Shown here: in pieces, positions 9,801 through 14,963 of the stretch | Layout: each line of letters begins with the position of its first letter | Position numbering within the stretch: position 1 is the first letter of the stretch | IMG/VR virus record: IMGVR_UViG_3300031227_000318 | Span: 1-27,823 of that record | Strand: one strand, 5' to 3' | DNA: 27,823 nt | Source of the DNA: a virus | Made by a program: the position numbers and the translations under genes | The notes under the pieces: generated by a model | What the model saw: the letters and a program-made list of their open reading frames with translations, nothing else | Told to the model about the DNA's origin: nothing | The model's database searches: none

Positions 9801-9891
9801 TAAACTCTTCAAGAGATGACAATAATCTGGGTAATGTCTTTTCTTCATTACGAGCTATCATTACAAAACTAAATGTTGGTATTTTTGTCAT
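6886..9891 (-). CDS. Three-domain GT2 glycosyltransferase fused to TPR and methyltransferase
   Basis: 1001 residues, the largest complete protein here. Domain order: GT-A family 2 glycosyltransferase at about 5-225 (FVMIARNEEKTLPRLL, LLDTGSTDKT, TPDCDEVF); TPR-like helical repeats at about 230-385; a second GT2 at about 391-590 (VSIVIPTLNRKKELKRC, MFLGNDCIPE); a third GT2 at about 604-830 (LSIVIPVKDGIKMTKEC, IIVDDGSTDD, CNNDI); and a class I SAM methyltransferase at about 845-1001 (VLSIGVGD, VMVFDVFEHLHK). The second GT2 has VEKDN where a DDGS motif is usual and may be altered in activity. Such multi-GT proteins build glycans on virion proteins, phage DNA bases or the host surface; the substrate cannot be read from sequence. 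The start overlaps the upstream small gene by 23 bases. Domain calls are confident; the biological role is not. Confidence 0.88.
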   Translation of the reverse strand: MTKIPTFSFVMIARNEEKTLPRLLSSLEEFKARGGEVCLLDTGSTDKTAELARKWGVKVEEVGEKFLKNITAERAKKINKHFIVNGEDNVVAEGNKLFDFAGARNYAATLASNDFIFTPDCDEVFTKFDIDVVQGEVELGADQLEYNFVFSHDEYGNEAIKFLHCKAYNRRKLSWIGIVHEVLHGEKPTKRIFLNENIVKLEHWQNEETPRGGYLKGLAVDCYENPNSDRNSHYFAREMLWTGRPKSAIKEFKRHIEMKKWPTERAQSMIFMGDAYGMLQLPERQVESYNKAFYAESGRREPLLKLARFYLHNQNYQASICYAKAAMEIPWSSYYANQKTQYTNEPHEILYTACGWIGRIEEAKEHVKKALEFQPENSVYLRDLRFYFDLPFVSIVIPTLNRKKELKRCLEAIKKHANYPSNKYEVIVEKDNLNNRQGAPKTLSKGVARSKGDLVMFLGNDCIPEKDFLIQAVWKMMETYPDMDGLIGLNDMYLKGSPATHWLASKKLLPYLGGNFFYTGYYHNFCDNELTDRCKQIDKYTWAELSKVYHDHPIQGKKFTGKFDEVHKIVANIGKFNSDRELLERRSKELNFSIDKNIVEVAKKLSIVIPVKDGIKMTKECIKSIIENTPSLGEIIIVDDGSTDDYKSLEDVVYIKNKGKGVNAGWVTGLDAAKFPYVCVCNNDILVTKGWAEPLMIKLSYDVWMASPYHTYGELPPSFPKGEEKHNNMQGEKTGLPFIGSCFMLSKYSWSKIMDIDSRLKIWCGDNFIYETITRTYGRQVLEIRDSYIHHFGSKTIDKVKPNVTAQSDIDTFEIIAKEHGWDGVQKQYPWIPRVLDLRLRLPMPELHNMKVLSIGVGDMSSGLAKQLPFLKFKQLDFIDIHQPYIDNAKGIDWASQVSFTKCDMKDFKHYNDYDLVMVFDVFEHLHKKESIKIINEIKNRLLIFGPLELKLKENSDIDAENHLSLWTEKDFKELGFVTEVLKDFHGDGKGNRYNALWAIK

Positions 9892-10123
9892 TGTTTTTAT
9901 AATTAGCTAATTTAATGTTTATTATTTTTCTTTTTAATCCCTTTGGAAGTTCATATTCTGTCTTATTCTTTATTATATCTGTAGAGGCATATTTAGTAGA
10001 CGTTTTAGTTCCAGTACTAAATACTATTTTGATTCCATCCTTAACAGTTTTAACTGGAACAGAAGGTAATTGAACATATCTTGTTATTCTTCTTATTACC
10101 TTTGCCTTTTTTAATCTTGCCAT
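9869..10123 (-). CDS. Small basic protein of unknown function
   Basis: 84 residues, strongly basic throughout (MARLKKAKVIRRITRYV at the N-terminus, LKRKIINIKLANYK near the end). No domain is recognised. The charge suggests nucleic-acid binding or a structural role. It starts 2 bases before the end of the upstream gene (10126) and overlaps the glycosyltransferase start by 23 bases, so it is embedded in the same translational unit. Confidence 0.6.
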   Translation of the reverse strand: MARLKKAKVIRRITRYVQLPSVPVKTVKDGIKIVFSTGTKTSTKYASTDIIKNKTEYELPKGLKRKIINIKLANYKNNDKNTNI

Positions 10124-10125
10124 AC

Positions 10126-10545
10126 TTACTTAGTTATTTTAGATTCTGGTATCACCCCTTGATTAGCCAGTAAACATTTACCTATCAAATCTTTAGCCAC
10201 ACTAAGCTTGGTAACTGCAATAGTTATTTCTTGATCAAAGACAGTATTATATGTCTTTACGTTCACAGCCGTTGCTTCACATGCATCAATTCTATGATAA
10301 AAATCTGTTAACCACCGATTCATTCCTATTACAGAAGTCTTTGGACTAACTGGATCTAGGATGTTCTCAGGTTCTTCTGTTACTGGTTCTAGTGATATAG
10401 GAGCGATACTTGATGGCACAGTTTCTGTTGGCTCACCGATCACTATATGATCAGATGCTTCAGTTAAAATACTTTCAGATGCTTCAGTTAAAATGTTTTT
10501 TTTCTCATCTTTTACTCCTTGTGTTGTCTTTTTAATGCTTGTCAT
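10126..10545 (-). CDS. Hypothetical protein with tandem repeat and helical C-terminus
   Basis: 139 residues. The N-terminal half is low complexity and acidic, with an in-frame tandem duplication (ILTEASES then ILTEASDH) encoded by a 24-base repeat at 10451-10494, followed by a Pro/Glu/Thr-rich linker. The C-terminal 65 residues (from GMNRWLTDFYHRI) look like a compact helical hairpin, including FDQEITIAVTKLSVAKDLI. The pattern of that helix faintly recalls the small phage helical proteins of the DUF7681 (Acb2-like, anti-CBASS) group, but no diagnostic residue confirms it. Function unknown. Confidence 0.6.
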   Translation of the reverse strand: MTSIKKTTQGVKDEKKNILTEASESILTEASDHIVIGEPTETVPSSIAPISLEPVTEEPENILDPVSPKTSVIGMNRWLTDFYHRIDACEATAVNVKTYNTVFDQEITIAVTKLSVAKDLIGKCLLANQGVIPESKITK

Positions 10546-10560
10546 AAATTTGTTTGTAAG

Positions 10561-10761
10561 TTAATTAATGTTTGAAATAATAAATAGACCAAGTAAGATC
10601 AATACTATAAGTAGGCAACTTGTATTTACACGAACTTCTTGTCTATGTTCATAGCCAGAGTAGCCTGTATAATCTTCAGGACCTGTTTGGTTAACATGAT
10701 CCATTTTAGGCATTAGATCTGTCGGACCAGTGCAATTTTGTGACTTGTTTGGGTTAGACAT
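10561..10761 (-). CDS. Small tail-anchored membrane protein
   Basis: 66 residues. The N-terminal 45 residues are polar (rich in Asn, Gly, Thr, Tyr), and the last 20 (CLLIVLILLGLFIISNIN) form a single C-terminal membrane helix, so the protein is probably tail-anchored. No signal peptide or lipobox is present. It lies between the methyltransferase gene and the repeat-containing gene with short spacers. Function unknown. Confidence 0.6.
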   Translation of the reverse strand: MSNPNKSQNCTGPTDLMPKMDHVNQTGPEDYTGYSGYEHRQEVRVNTSCLLIVLILLGLFIISNIN

Positions 10762-10772
10762 AATAGTTTTTA

Positions 10773-11327
10773 TTAATTAGTTGCTACTCCTATTAAAAAG
10801 AGAGCATTATCAGCACCGGTATAAATATAGGTACCTCTTTGATTAAACCAAGTGATTTTAGAAAAGTATTTATGCATCATAGTTTGTATCTCTTCGTTGC
10901 TCCATACTTGTAAGTGATAGTCGCCTGGAGCATTGACTGGTATCGAAAAGATAAATTCTTTACAGTTGTTTTCAACATTTTGTAAAAACACATCTGGCTT
11001 TTCTAGATGCTCGATTGTTTCAAATGATACACATAGATCGAATTTCTTATCAGGAAAATCTTTGTTTAAATCACATTGTATAAATGGAATGTCTGGATAT
11101 TGACTAGCTGCATAGAGACATGCATCTTGGCTTATGTCTAATCCAGTTACTGTAGCCGCTGTCTCTGTAAGAAGCTTAGAGCCATAACCAGTACCACATG
11201 CTGCATCTAGGACAGTTTTGTTAAGTACAGGCTGTAATGCAAAATTATATCTAGCAATATGTTCTTGTAAGGTTGGAATATATTTTCTCATATCACCAGT
11301 CACGACGCGTTCTCCGTTGAACTTCAT
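10773..11327 (-). CDS. Class I SAM-dependent methyltransferase
   Basis: 184 residues. Motif I is VLDAACGTGYGSKLL (about 40-54), motif II ends in GLDIS, motif III is FIQCDLN, and motif IV is FETIEHL, all typical of Methyltransf_11/25-type enzymes that act on small molecules or sugars. None of the (D/N)PP(Y/F) motifs of DNA methylases is present, so base modification is unlikely. With the GT-methyltransferase fusion downstream in the operon, a role in modifying a glycan or lipid is a reasonable inference. Confidence 0.85.
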   Translation of the reverse strand: MKFNGERVVTGDMRKYIPTLQEHIARYNFALQPVLNKTVLDAACGTGYGSKLLTETAATVTGLDISQDACLYAASQYPDIPFIQCDLNKDFPDKKFDLCVSFETIEHLEKPDVFLQNVENNCKEFIFSIPVNAPGDYHLQVWSNEEIQTMMHKYFSKITWFNQRGTYIYTGADNALFLIGVATN

Positions 11328-11345
11328 AGTTTTATATTTAATTAA

Positions 11346-11945
11346 TTATCTTGAGTAATATTTACCTTCATCTTCCCAATCAATATTTGTTGTTAATCGA
11401 TTGTAGACTTTCATAGTAGAAACAACATCCCCGATAGCGGAGTGAGCATCTTTTATTTCTTCATTGAAAAGTTCTTGATATATTTCCTTTAGTCTTGGCC
11501 ACTTCTTTAGTTTTAATATAGACATACCTTTTGCCATTGTACAATATCTTCTATCCTTATGAAATACTTCACAGAATCTTTCTTTGTTAAATTTTAACCT
11601 CATCATATTTGCTTTGATGATTGATAGATCAAAGTAGAGATTATGGCCCACTATAAGCTCACATTTCCTTGTGTCATGTAATAAGGTCTTAAGTACCATC
11701 TTTAAATCTGTGCCTTCACTATCGGCATTGTGTGAGCTAATTCCATGGATTTTAACCGATTCCTCTGGTATATCCCAACCATCTGGCTTAATAATGTGAT
11801 ATTCTCTATCTATTTCTTTTCCATCTTCATCGGCTACTATCCATGCTATGGAGACGATATGTGGAAATTCATTAAAGTCAGTTTCCCATTTCTTACCTTT
11901 ACCTGGAAGCCCTGTTGTTTCTGTGTCTAGAAATATCTTATACAT
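11346..11945 (-). CDS. DnaQ-like 3'-5' exonuclease (DEDDh)
   Basis: 199 residues from the chosen start, MYKIFLDTETTGL. All three exonuclease motifs are seen: Exo I LDTETTG (Asp, Glu), Exo II HNLYFD (Asp) and Exo III DAHSAIGD (His, Asp), placing it in the DEDDh class. It removes nucleotides from 3' ends of DNA or RNA in the cytoplasm; phages use such enzymes for proofreading, RNA primer removal or nucleotide scavenging. The frame is open upstream to 11984, but the start at 11945 puts the catalytic motif at the very N-terminus as usual and does not overlap the 57-residue gene that ends at 11956. It also has the common start context ACATATG. Confidence 0.88.
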   Translation of the reverse strand: MYKIFLDTETTGLPGKGKKWETDFNEFPHIVSIAWIVADEDGKEIDREYHIIKPDGWDIPEESVKIHGISSHNADSEGTDLKMVLKTLLHDTRKCELIVGHNLYFDLSIIKANMMRLKFNKERFCEVFHKDRRYCTMAKGMSILKLKKWPRLKEIYQELFNEEIKDAHSAIGDVVSTMKVYNRLTTNIDWEDEGKYYSR

Positions 11946-11955
11946 ATGTTTATTA

Positions 11956-12129
11956 TTAAAATTTTTTAAAGCAAGCCATACCACATTTGGGTTCTTTTAA
12001 AATAATAGAATAATCCATTATTTTTAATTCATTAAGAATAGTAATTTCTTTATCTTTTAACTCTTTGAACATTTCTTCATACAATGGAGTTAACACAGAA
12101 TAAAGTTTGTCAGTATCAATTTGTAACAT
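11956..12129 (-). CDS. 57-residue hypothetical protein
   Basis: A short open frame that exactly fills the gap between the metallopeptidase-like gene and the exonuclease gene. It begins MLQIDTDKLYSVLTPLYEEM and ends CGMACFKKF. The middle is an amphipathic, Leu/Glu/Lys-rich helix, and two Cys lie near the C-terminus. No family is recognised. Spacing to the neighbours (7 and 10 bases) and the operon-like packing support it as a real gene. Confidence 0.55.
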   Translation of the reverse strand: MLQIDTDKLYSVLTPLYEEMFKELKDKEITILNELKIMDYSIILKEPKCGMACFKKF

Positions 12130-12136
12130 AATTTTA

Positions 12137-12412
12137 TTATCTTAGTAAATTATTATTTTTTAAGACTGCGTATATTCCCTGTGCTAACCAATCAACATCA
12201 GTTTCAACTAGCTCACCATTAAGTACATGTAATATCTCATGAAATAAAGTTTCTTCTTTTTCTGAAGCAATAAGTTTTTTATCAATAAGTATAATACCTT
12301 TCTCTCTTAGAACAACGCCACAATTTGCTTCATCATTTAATTCTCCATTTTCAACCTCCTTGATCTTGTAGGTATGTCCACCTATTTTTAATTGTTTAGG
12401 AATCTTCATCAT
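12137..12412 (-). CDS. Small HExxH protein, probable zinc metallopeptidase
   Basis: 91 residues from MMKIPKQLKI. The motif LFHEILHVLN (H-E-x-x-H) is the zinc-binding signature of gluzincin-like peptidases such as ImmA/IrrE-type proteins, which in phages and mobile elements cleave repressors or toxins. The N-terminal part looks like a small beta-rich lead-in (GGHTYKIKEV), as in other phage M78-like mini-peptidases. The frame extends to 12448, but the preceding gene ends at 12420, so a start at 12412 fits better. No helix-turn-helix repressor partner is visible in the window. Activity is inferred from the motif alone. Confidence 0.65.
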   Translation of the reverse strand: MMKIPKQLKIGGHTYKIKEVENGELNDEANCGVVLREKGIILIDKKLIASEKEETLFHEILHVLNGELVETDVDWLAQGIYAVLKNNNLLR

Positions 12413-12419
12413 TATTAAT

Positions 12420-12725
12420 TTATACTCTTGATTTATTATATTCTTCAACTTCTTTTTCTAGCTTCTTAATTAATGGTAGGTGATTTGCATAGTTTTCTTT
12501 TGACGTATAATCTGTAATAACCATTATTACATTATGAAATAGATCATAGCCAATCTTTTGAAAACTCATTGCTTCTGACTTTTGGATGTAGTTCGAACCA
12601 TTACAACGAGAGAAAGAATCTCTTACTAATAATATACTTTCTAAAACAATAATTCTTTTTTGTGCTTCATTAAGTTGTTTATTTAATGATTTGATTTGTT
12701 CTCTTTGTTCTGTTTTGTTAAATAT
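12420..12725 (-). CDS. About 100-residue coiled-coil protein lacking an ATG start
   Basis: A long open frame without stop that fills the gap between the genes ending at 12730 and starting at 12412. Only rare codons (ATA at 12723-12725, or ATT at 12741-12743 inside the upstream gene) could initiate; no ATG, GTG or TTG lies at its beginning. The product has a Gln/Glu/Lys-rich coiled-coil start (TEQREQIKSLNKQLNEAQKR), a middle with FSRCNGSNYIQKSEAMSFQK, and a charged end (KKLEKEVEEYNKSRV). The pattern suggests real coding. It could be made by rare-codon initiation, by a +1 frameshift from the end of the upstream gene (run TTTTAAACAATAA), or be split off by a sequencing error. The start given is approximate. 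Confidence 0.5.
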   Translation of the reverse strand: MFNKTEQREQIKSLNKQLNEAQKRIIVLESILLVRDSFSRCNGSNYIQKSEAMSFQKIGYDLFHNVIMVITDYTSKENYANHLPLIKKLEKEVEEYNKSRV

Positions 12726-12729
12726 AAGA

Positions 12730-13083
12730 TTATTGTTTAAAATTTATTAAAGCGAATAGATGAACAAGAACGCTCTCCAAGATAGTTTCAGATTCATAGC
12801 CTCTGTCTTTTTGTTTCTGAGCATTAGCTAATATTTTTTCTATTTCTTTTTTCATAGTTAGTTTTTTAACAACATTTTCAATTACAAGATCTTCTTCTGG
12901 ATAAAAATCATATTTATCATAATCTAATTTACCACTATCAAAAGCATTTTTAATTGTTATCTTTTTCCCATCCTTGCTAAAACCAATCCCATAATGATGT
13001 AAACCATAATAATCATCAAGGAATAAAGCATTCTCTTTTTTATTTGTTTTAGGATTGATAGCTTGTTTTACAAAACTGCTCAT
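12730..13083 (-). CDS. Hypothetical protein, 117 aa
   Basis: No domain recognised. The first 60 residues are rich in Asp, Lys and aromatic residues (ALFLDDYYGLHHYGIGF), perhaps a small beta domain. The C-terminal 50 residues are helical and charged (KKEIEKILANAQKQKDRGYE). Its end runs into the start-less frame at 12420-12725, which may be its continuation after a +1 shift. Confidence 0.6.
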   Translation of the reverse strand: MSSFVKQAINPKTNKKENALFLDDYYGLHHYGIGFSKDGKKITIKNAFDSGKLDYDKYDFYPEEDLVIENVVKKLTMKKEIEKILANAQKQKDRGYESETILESVLVHLFALINFKQ

Positions 13084-13134
13084 ATTTTTTATTTACAATT
13101 TAATATGTTTGTTAGTTTTAATTAGATATATCAT

Positions 13135-13314
13135 TTATGATATATAACCATAAAAGATTAGTGTTAACACAAGACACGTAATAATAGTTGCAATAGTAAT
13201 CCTAATTAAGAATTCATTGTAATTTTTATTCCAAGCGATGATTATATTGGTAGTAAAAGACATAAATAAGAATGTCATTATTAGTATTGAGACTGCTAGT
13301 ATAAAATTTTCCAT
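13135..13314 (-). CDS. 59-residue two-helix membrane protein
   Basis: Begins MENFILAVSILIMTFLFMSF and ends LIFYGYIS. Two hydrophobic segments (about 4-26 and 38-57) flank a short polar loop (WNKNYNEF). It is preceded by the A/T-rich, Shine-Dalgarno-free leader usual here. It would be the first protein gene of the packed leftward operon. No family is recognised. Confidence 0.6.
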   Translation of the reverse strand: MENFILAVSILIMTFLFMSFTTNIIIAWNKNYNEFLIRITIATIITCLVLTLIFYGYIS

Positions 13315-13339
13315 GTATTTATTTTAATTTATTAATGAT

Positions 13340-13548
13340 ATTCACAGAGAGGTCATTGGCAGAAACAACTTACCAACTCAAATTATATTGATAATTTATT
13401 AAACGACCTCTCTAGAATATTGCCTCGTTCTATAAACGTCTTTATAGAATGTTATTAGAGAACATTGACTTCACCTTAATAGGGAGTACGTATTCTTATA
13501 GAGCATTTACTAAGCTCGTCAAAATAGATTAGTAGCTCTACGCTATTA
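13340..13548 (-). ncRNA. Structured RNA segment downstream of the HNH gene
   Basis: This gene-free stretch contains three strong stems: AGAGAGGTC (13346-13354) with GACCTCTCT (13405-13413), 9 bp; TTCTATAAA (13428-13436) with TTTATAGAA (13441-13449) closed by a 4-base loop, perfect 9 bp; and TAGAGC + TACTAA (13499-13513) with TTAGTA + GCTCTA (13529-13540), 12 bp with one bulge. Smaller stems (AATTAT/ATAATT) lie inside the first. The density of perfect stems far exceeds chance for 200 bases. Sense strand is assumed to be that of the HNH gene. It may be one half of a folded RNA interrupted by the HNH gene, or a separate RNA. Confidence 0.5.
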
Positions 13549-13977
13549 TTATGCTAACCCATTAAATATTTTAATAGTAATAGCTTGAATCTTCTTCTCT
13601 TCTTCTTTCATCTTGTCATAAGCTCTATGACATTTTACACATAGTGGTGCATAGTCTTTTAATCTTCTACGGTAGCTGTGATCAATGTTTGCCCAATCAT
13701 CAGCAATTCTTTTTCCACAGCTTGCACAAACATAATCTTTGGCCGCTCCGTTCTTTCGACATACCCATTTATGCATCGCTGATACTCCTGCTTTATTTCC
13801 TTTCCAATTATGAGCATCTTCATCTCTTTTGCCATAACTTGAACCCTGCGCGCCACTCATTTTAGCGCTAATTTTATCCTTAGTGGATTGGGAACGTGGA
13901 ACACCTTTGTTCCAAGATGATTTGCCTTTTCCCCAGTTTGCGTTCTTCATAGATTTTGTGTCTTCCTCTCCGATCAC
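13549..13977 (-). CDS. NUMOD3-HNH endonuclease, homing type
   Basis: 142 residues from a GTG start (an ATG at 13950 is an alternative). The N-terminal half carries NUMOD3-like DNA-binding motifs (SSWNKGVPRSQSTKDKIS, then GKRDEDAHNWKG). The C-terminal half is an HNH nuclease: CASC zinc ligands, ADDWANIDHSYRRR with the catalytic Asp-His region, then PLCVKCH. This architecture is typical of free-standing or intron-borne phage homing endonucleases that cut a specific site and promote their own spread. No RuvC domain is present, so it is not an IscB-type RNA-guided nuclease. It lies between two folded RNA segments, as an intron-encoded ORF would. Confidence 0.85.
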   Translation of the reverse strand: MIGEEDTKSMKNANWGKGKSSWNKGVPRSQSTKDKISAKMSGAQGSSYGKRDEDAHNWKGNKAGVSAMHKWVCRKNGAAKDYVCASCGKRIADDWANIDHSYRRRLKDYAPLCVKCHRAYDKMKEEEKKIQAITIKIFNGLA

Positions 13978-13984
13978 TTACAAG

Positions 13985-14066
13985 AAAACGGAGACTCGTT
14001 CTGATGCTTCTTTATTGATGAGGTGTTAAAGAAACATGTAAATAAACGAAGAGGAAGATGTAAGTT
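13985..14066 (-). ncRNA. Folded RNA segment upstream of the HNH gene
   Basis: Nested complementary segments close on each other: CACTTAC near 13983-13989 with GTAAGT at about 14060-14065; CTCGTT with AACGAAG; and TTCTTTA with TAAAGAA in the centre. Together they make a long imperfect hairpin of about 80 bases. It ends only a few bases from the GTG start of the HNH gene, so it could control that gene or be the 5' part of an intron-like RNA. Confidence 0.4.
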
Positions 14067-14074
14067 AGTAATTT

Positions 14075-14161
14075 AAAAAACCGAGAAGCAAAGAAATGTG
14101 CCAACTCCCACAAACAGGAGCAACGGATTTTAACCGTCTCACTTCTTCGCTTTTCGGTTCT
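14075..14161 (-). ncRNA. Three-way-junction RNA ending in a T-run
   Basis: On the minus strand, AACCGA-A-AAGC-G-AAGAA pairs with TTCTT-T-GCTT-C-TCGGTT, making a stem of about 16 pairs with one G.U and one mismatch. Inside, GTG/CAC closes a junction with two hairpins: ACGG-TTAAAAT-CCGT (7-base loop) and CTCC-TGTTTGTG-GGAG. The stem runs directly into six T residues (14080 down to 14075). It is either a branched intrinsic terminator or a compact small RNA of about 90 nt with its own terminator. It loosely resembles a truncated cloverleaf but cannot be fitted as a tRNA. Confidence 0.55.
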
Positions 14162-14204
14162 TTGAATTGTGTTTGTGTTGCTGGCATATATTTAATCAAT
14201 TAAT

Positions 14205-14262
14205 AAAAAAGTGTAAATTCATCTTATGGGGAGAAGTTCAAAAACTCCCCTGATAAATTTAC
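14205..14262 (-). terminator. Intrinsic terminator of the tmRNA / small RNA unit
   Basis: Two stacked stems on the minus strand: GTAAATT with AATTTAC (outer) and GGGGAG with CTCCCC (inner, 11-base loop), separated by a small internal loop and followed by C and six T residues (14210 down to 14205). Confidence 0.8.
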
Positions 14263-14308
14263 GCTTCAATATTGAACTTTTTATCTATGTGACTATGGCT
14301 AGTCCTAT
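14205..14308 (-). ncRNA. Small RNA of about 100 nt with its own promoter and terminator
   Basis: A minus-strand promoter (TTGACG, 16-base spacer, TATTAT at 14315-14342) lies about 7 bases upstream of position 14308. About 100 bases later an intrinsic terminator (14205-14262) ends the unit. There is no open frame of note between them. The 5' part contains a TTCAATATTGAA palindrome. The target is unknown. The same terminator would also end transcripts coming from the tmRNA. Confidence 0.55.
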
Positions 14309-14314
14309 ATCTTA

Positions 14315-14342
14315 ATAATAACATATATTCAGATTACGTCAA
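14315..14342 (-). promoter_or_regulatory. Sigma-70 promoter for the small RNA
   Basis: Minus strand: -35 TTGACG (14342-14337), 16-base spacer ending in TGT (extended -10 type), -10 TATTAT (14320-14315). Predicted start near 14308. Confidence 0.55.
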
Positions 14343-14393
14343 GCCTTTTAATGGCTATTTAATTCTAGCTAACATTAGCTAATATATCTCAAC

Positions 14394-14413
14394 TTACGAA
14401 CTCAAGTTCGTAA
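14394..14413. promoter_or_regulatory. LexA-like palindrome, copy 1
   Basis: Core ACGAACTCAAGTTCGT, an inverted repeat with 9-10 bp arms. The inner part CGAAC-N4-GTTCG is the Gram-positive (Cheo/DinR-LexA) SOS-box pattern. This copy lies about 50 bases upstream of the small-RNA promoter and about 65 bases beyond the tmRNA 3' end. Identical arms occur at 15770 and 23008. Confidence 0.7.
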
Positions 14414-14437
14414 ATTTGTATTAACTTTTTGCATAGT

Positions 14438-14468
14438 TGTGTGGACTATCCACACATTTGTGTGGATA
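14438..14468. promoter_or_regulatory. Two opposed TATCCACA sites
   Basis: TATCCACA at 14447-14454 (plus) and its complement TGTGGATA at 14461-14468. The first is part of an inverted repeat TGTGTGG-ACTAT-CCACACA (14438-14456). The motif equals 8 of 9 bases of the DnaA box TTATCCACA and recurs four times between 15557 and 15894. Confidence 0.55.
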
Positions 14469-14477
14469 CTATTTTAG

Positions 14478-14861
14478 TGGAGATGGTGGGAATTGAACCC
14501 ACGTCTAATAAAAACTCGAAAGTACTTTTACGAAAATGTTCTGATTTTTAATCTTACTGTTATTGCAAAACCAAACAAAAGAAATAACAGCCAGTCTTGT
14601 TAGTTTAAATTAGTAAGCCAAGACAACTAGCTAATCGATTCTAATTAATGACACCTGGTGACAGCTATTAGAAATCACTGGCCAGATGGTTGTGCTTAGG
14701 ATCAAGCAGCAACAGGAGCAAAAACTAGCATACTAAAAGCAGCTTGCATTTTGCTGAATAAGTTTTTTGCACTTATTTTAATTCGGTGTGATTTACGTGA
14801 TAACCGAGAAGCACGTTTCGAATACTTTCTAATATTCCTATTATCGATGCCTGGCATCCCC
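14478..14861 (-). ncRNA. ssrA: tmRNA (SsrA)
   Basis: About 384 nt. The 5' end GGGGATG (14861-14855) pairs with CATCTCC at the 3' end (14485-14479) over 7 bp with one G.U, forming the tRNA-like acceptor. Next to it is a T-arm, GTGGG-TTCAATT-CCCAC, preceded by the conserved GAC. CCA is not encoded (ACTA follows). The tag frame begins with resume codon GCA at 14770-14768 and ends with TGA at 14704-14702. It encodes 22 residues starting AKNLFSKMQA and ending MLVFAPVAA, so the terminal Val-Ala-Ala matches the protease-recognition end of SsrA tags. tmRNA with SmpB rescues stalled ribosomes and tags the product for degradation. Here it lies 4 bases beyond a tRNA-Thr and is probably cut from the same precursor. 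No smpB is in the window, so host SmpB is presumably used. The tag is long and hydrophobic compared with the common 10-residue tags. Confidence 0.9.
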
Positions 14862-14864
14862 GTG

Positions 14865-14937
14865 AGCCTCCGGTAGGAGTCGAACCTACAATCTTCTGGT
14901 TACAAATCAGGAGCTTTACCAGCTAAGCTACAGAGGC
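14865..14937 (-). tRNA. tRNA-Thr (TGT)
   Basis: Acceptor GCCTCTG/CGGAGGC (one G.U), D-arm GCTT-AGCTGGTA-AAGC, anticodon loop TTTGTAA with anticodon TGT, T-arm GTAGG-TTCGACT-CCTAC. No encoded CCA. The anticodon stem CCTGA/CCAGA has only three pairs: 27-43 is C-A and 31-39 is A-C. This is unusual and may mean a degenerate tRNA or one altered around the anticodon. It lies between the large structured RNA and the tmRNA. Confidence 0.9.
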
Positions 14938-14963
14938 TTATTGTTTAAATCTCGATTAGATAT

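Noticed and set aside
10126-10545. Acb2-type anti-CBASS protein.
   Set aside because: Only a loose helix resemblance; no diagnostic residues. Reported as hypothetical.
13549-13977. HNH gene as an IscB/OMEGA-type RNA-guided nuclease with HEARO RNA.
   Set aside because: No RuvC motifs or bridge helix; the protein is 142 residues with NUMOD3 motifs, so a homing endonuclease fits better.
13978-14070. Hammerhead-like ribozyme (TGATGAG and GAAAC are present on the plus strand).
   Set aside because: The conserved CTGATGA start is altered and the required helices do not form around the core.
14075-14161. A tRNA gene (one 7-base loop with TTT in anticodon-like position on the plus strand).
   Set aside because: No T-arm or acceptor of normal length can be formed; the fold is a three-way junction on a 16-pair stem.
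13340-14190. Group I intron containing the HNH gene.
   Set aside because: No P, Q, R or S core elements were recognised and no split gene lies around it. Kept only as an open question in the findings.
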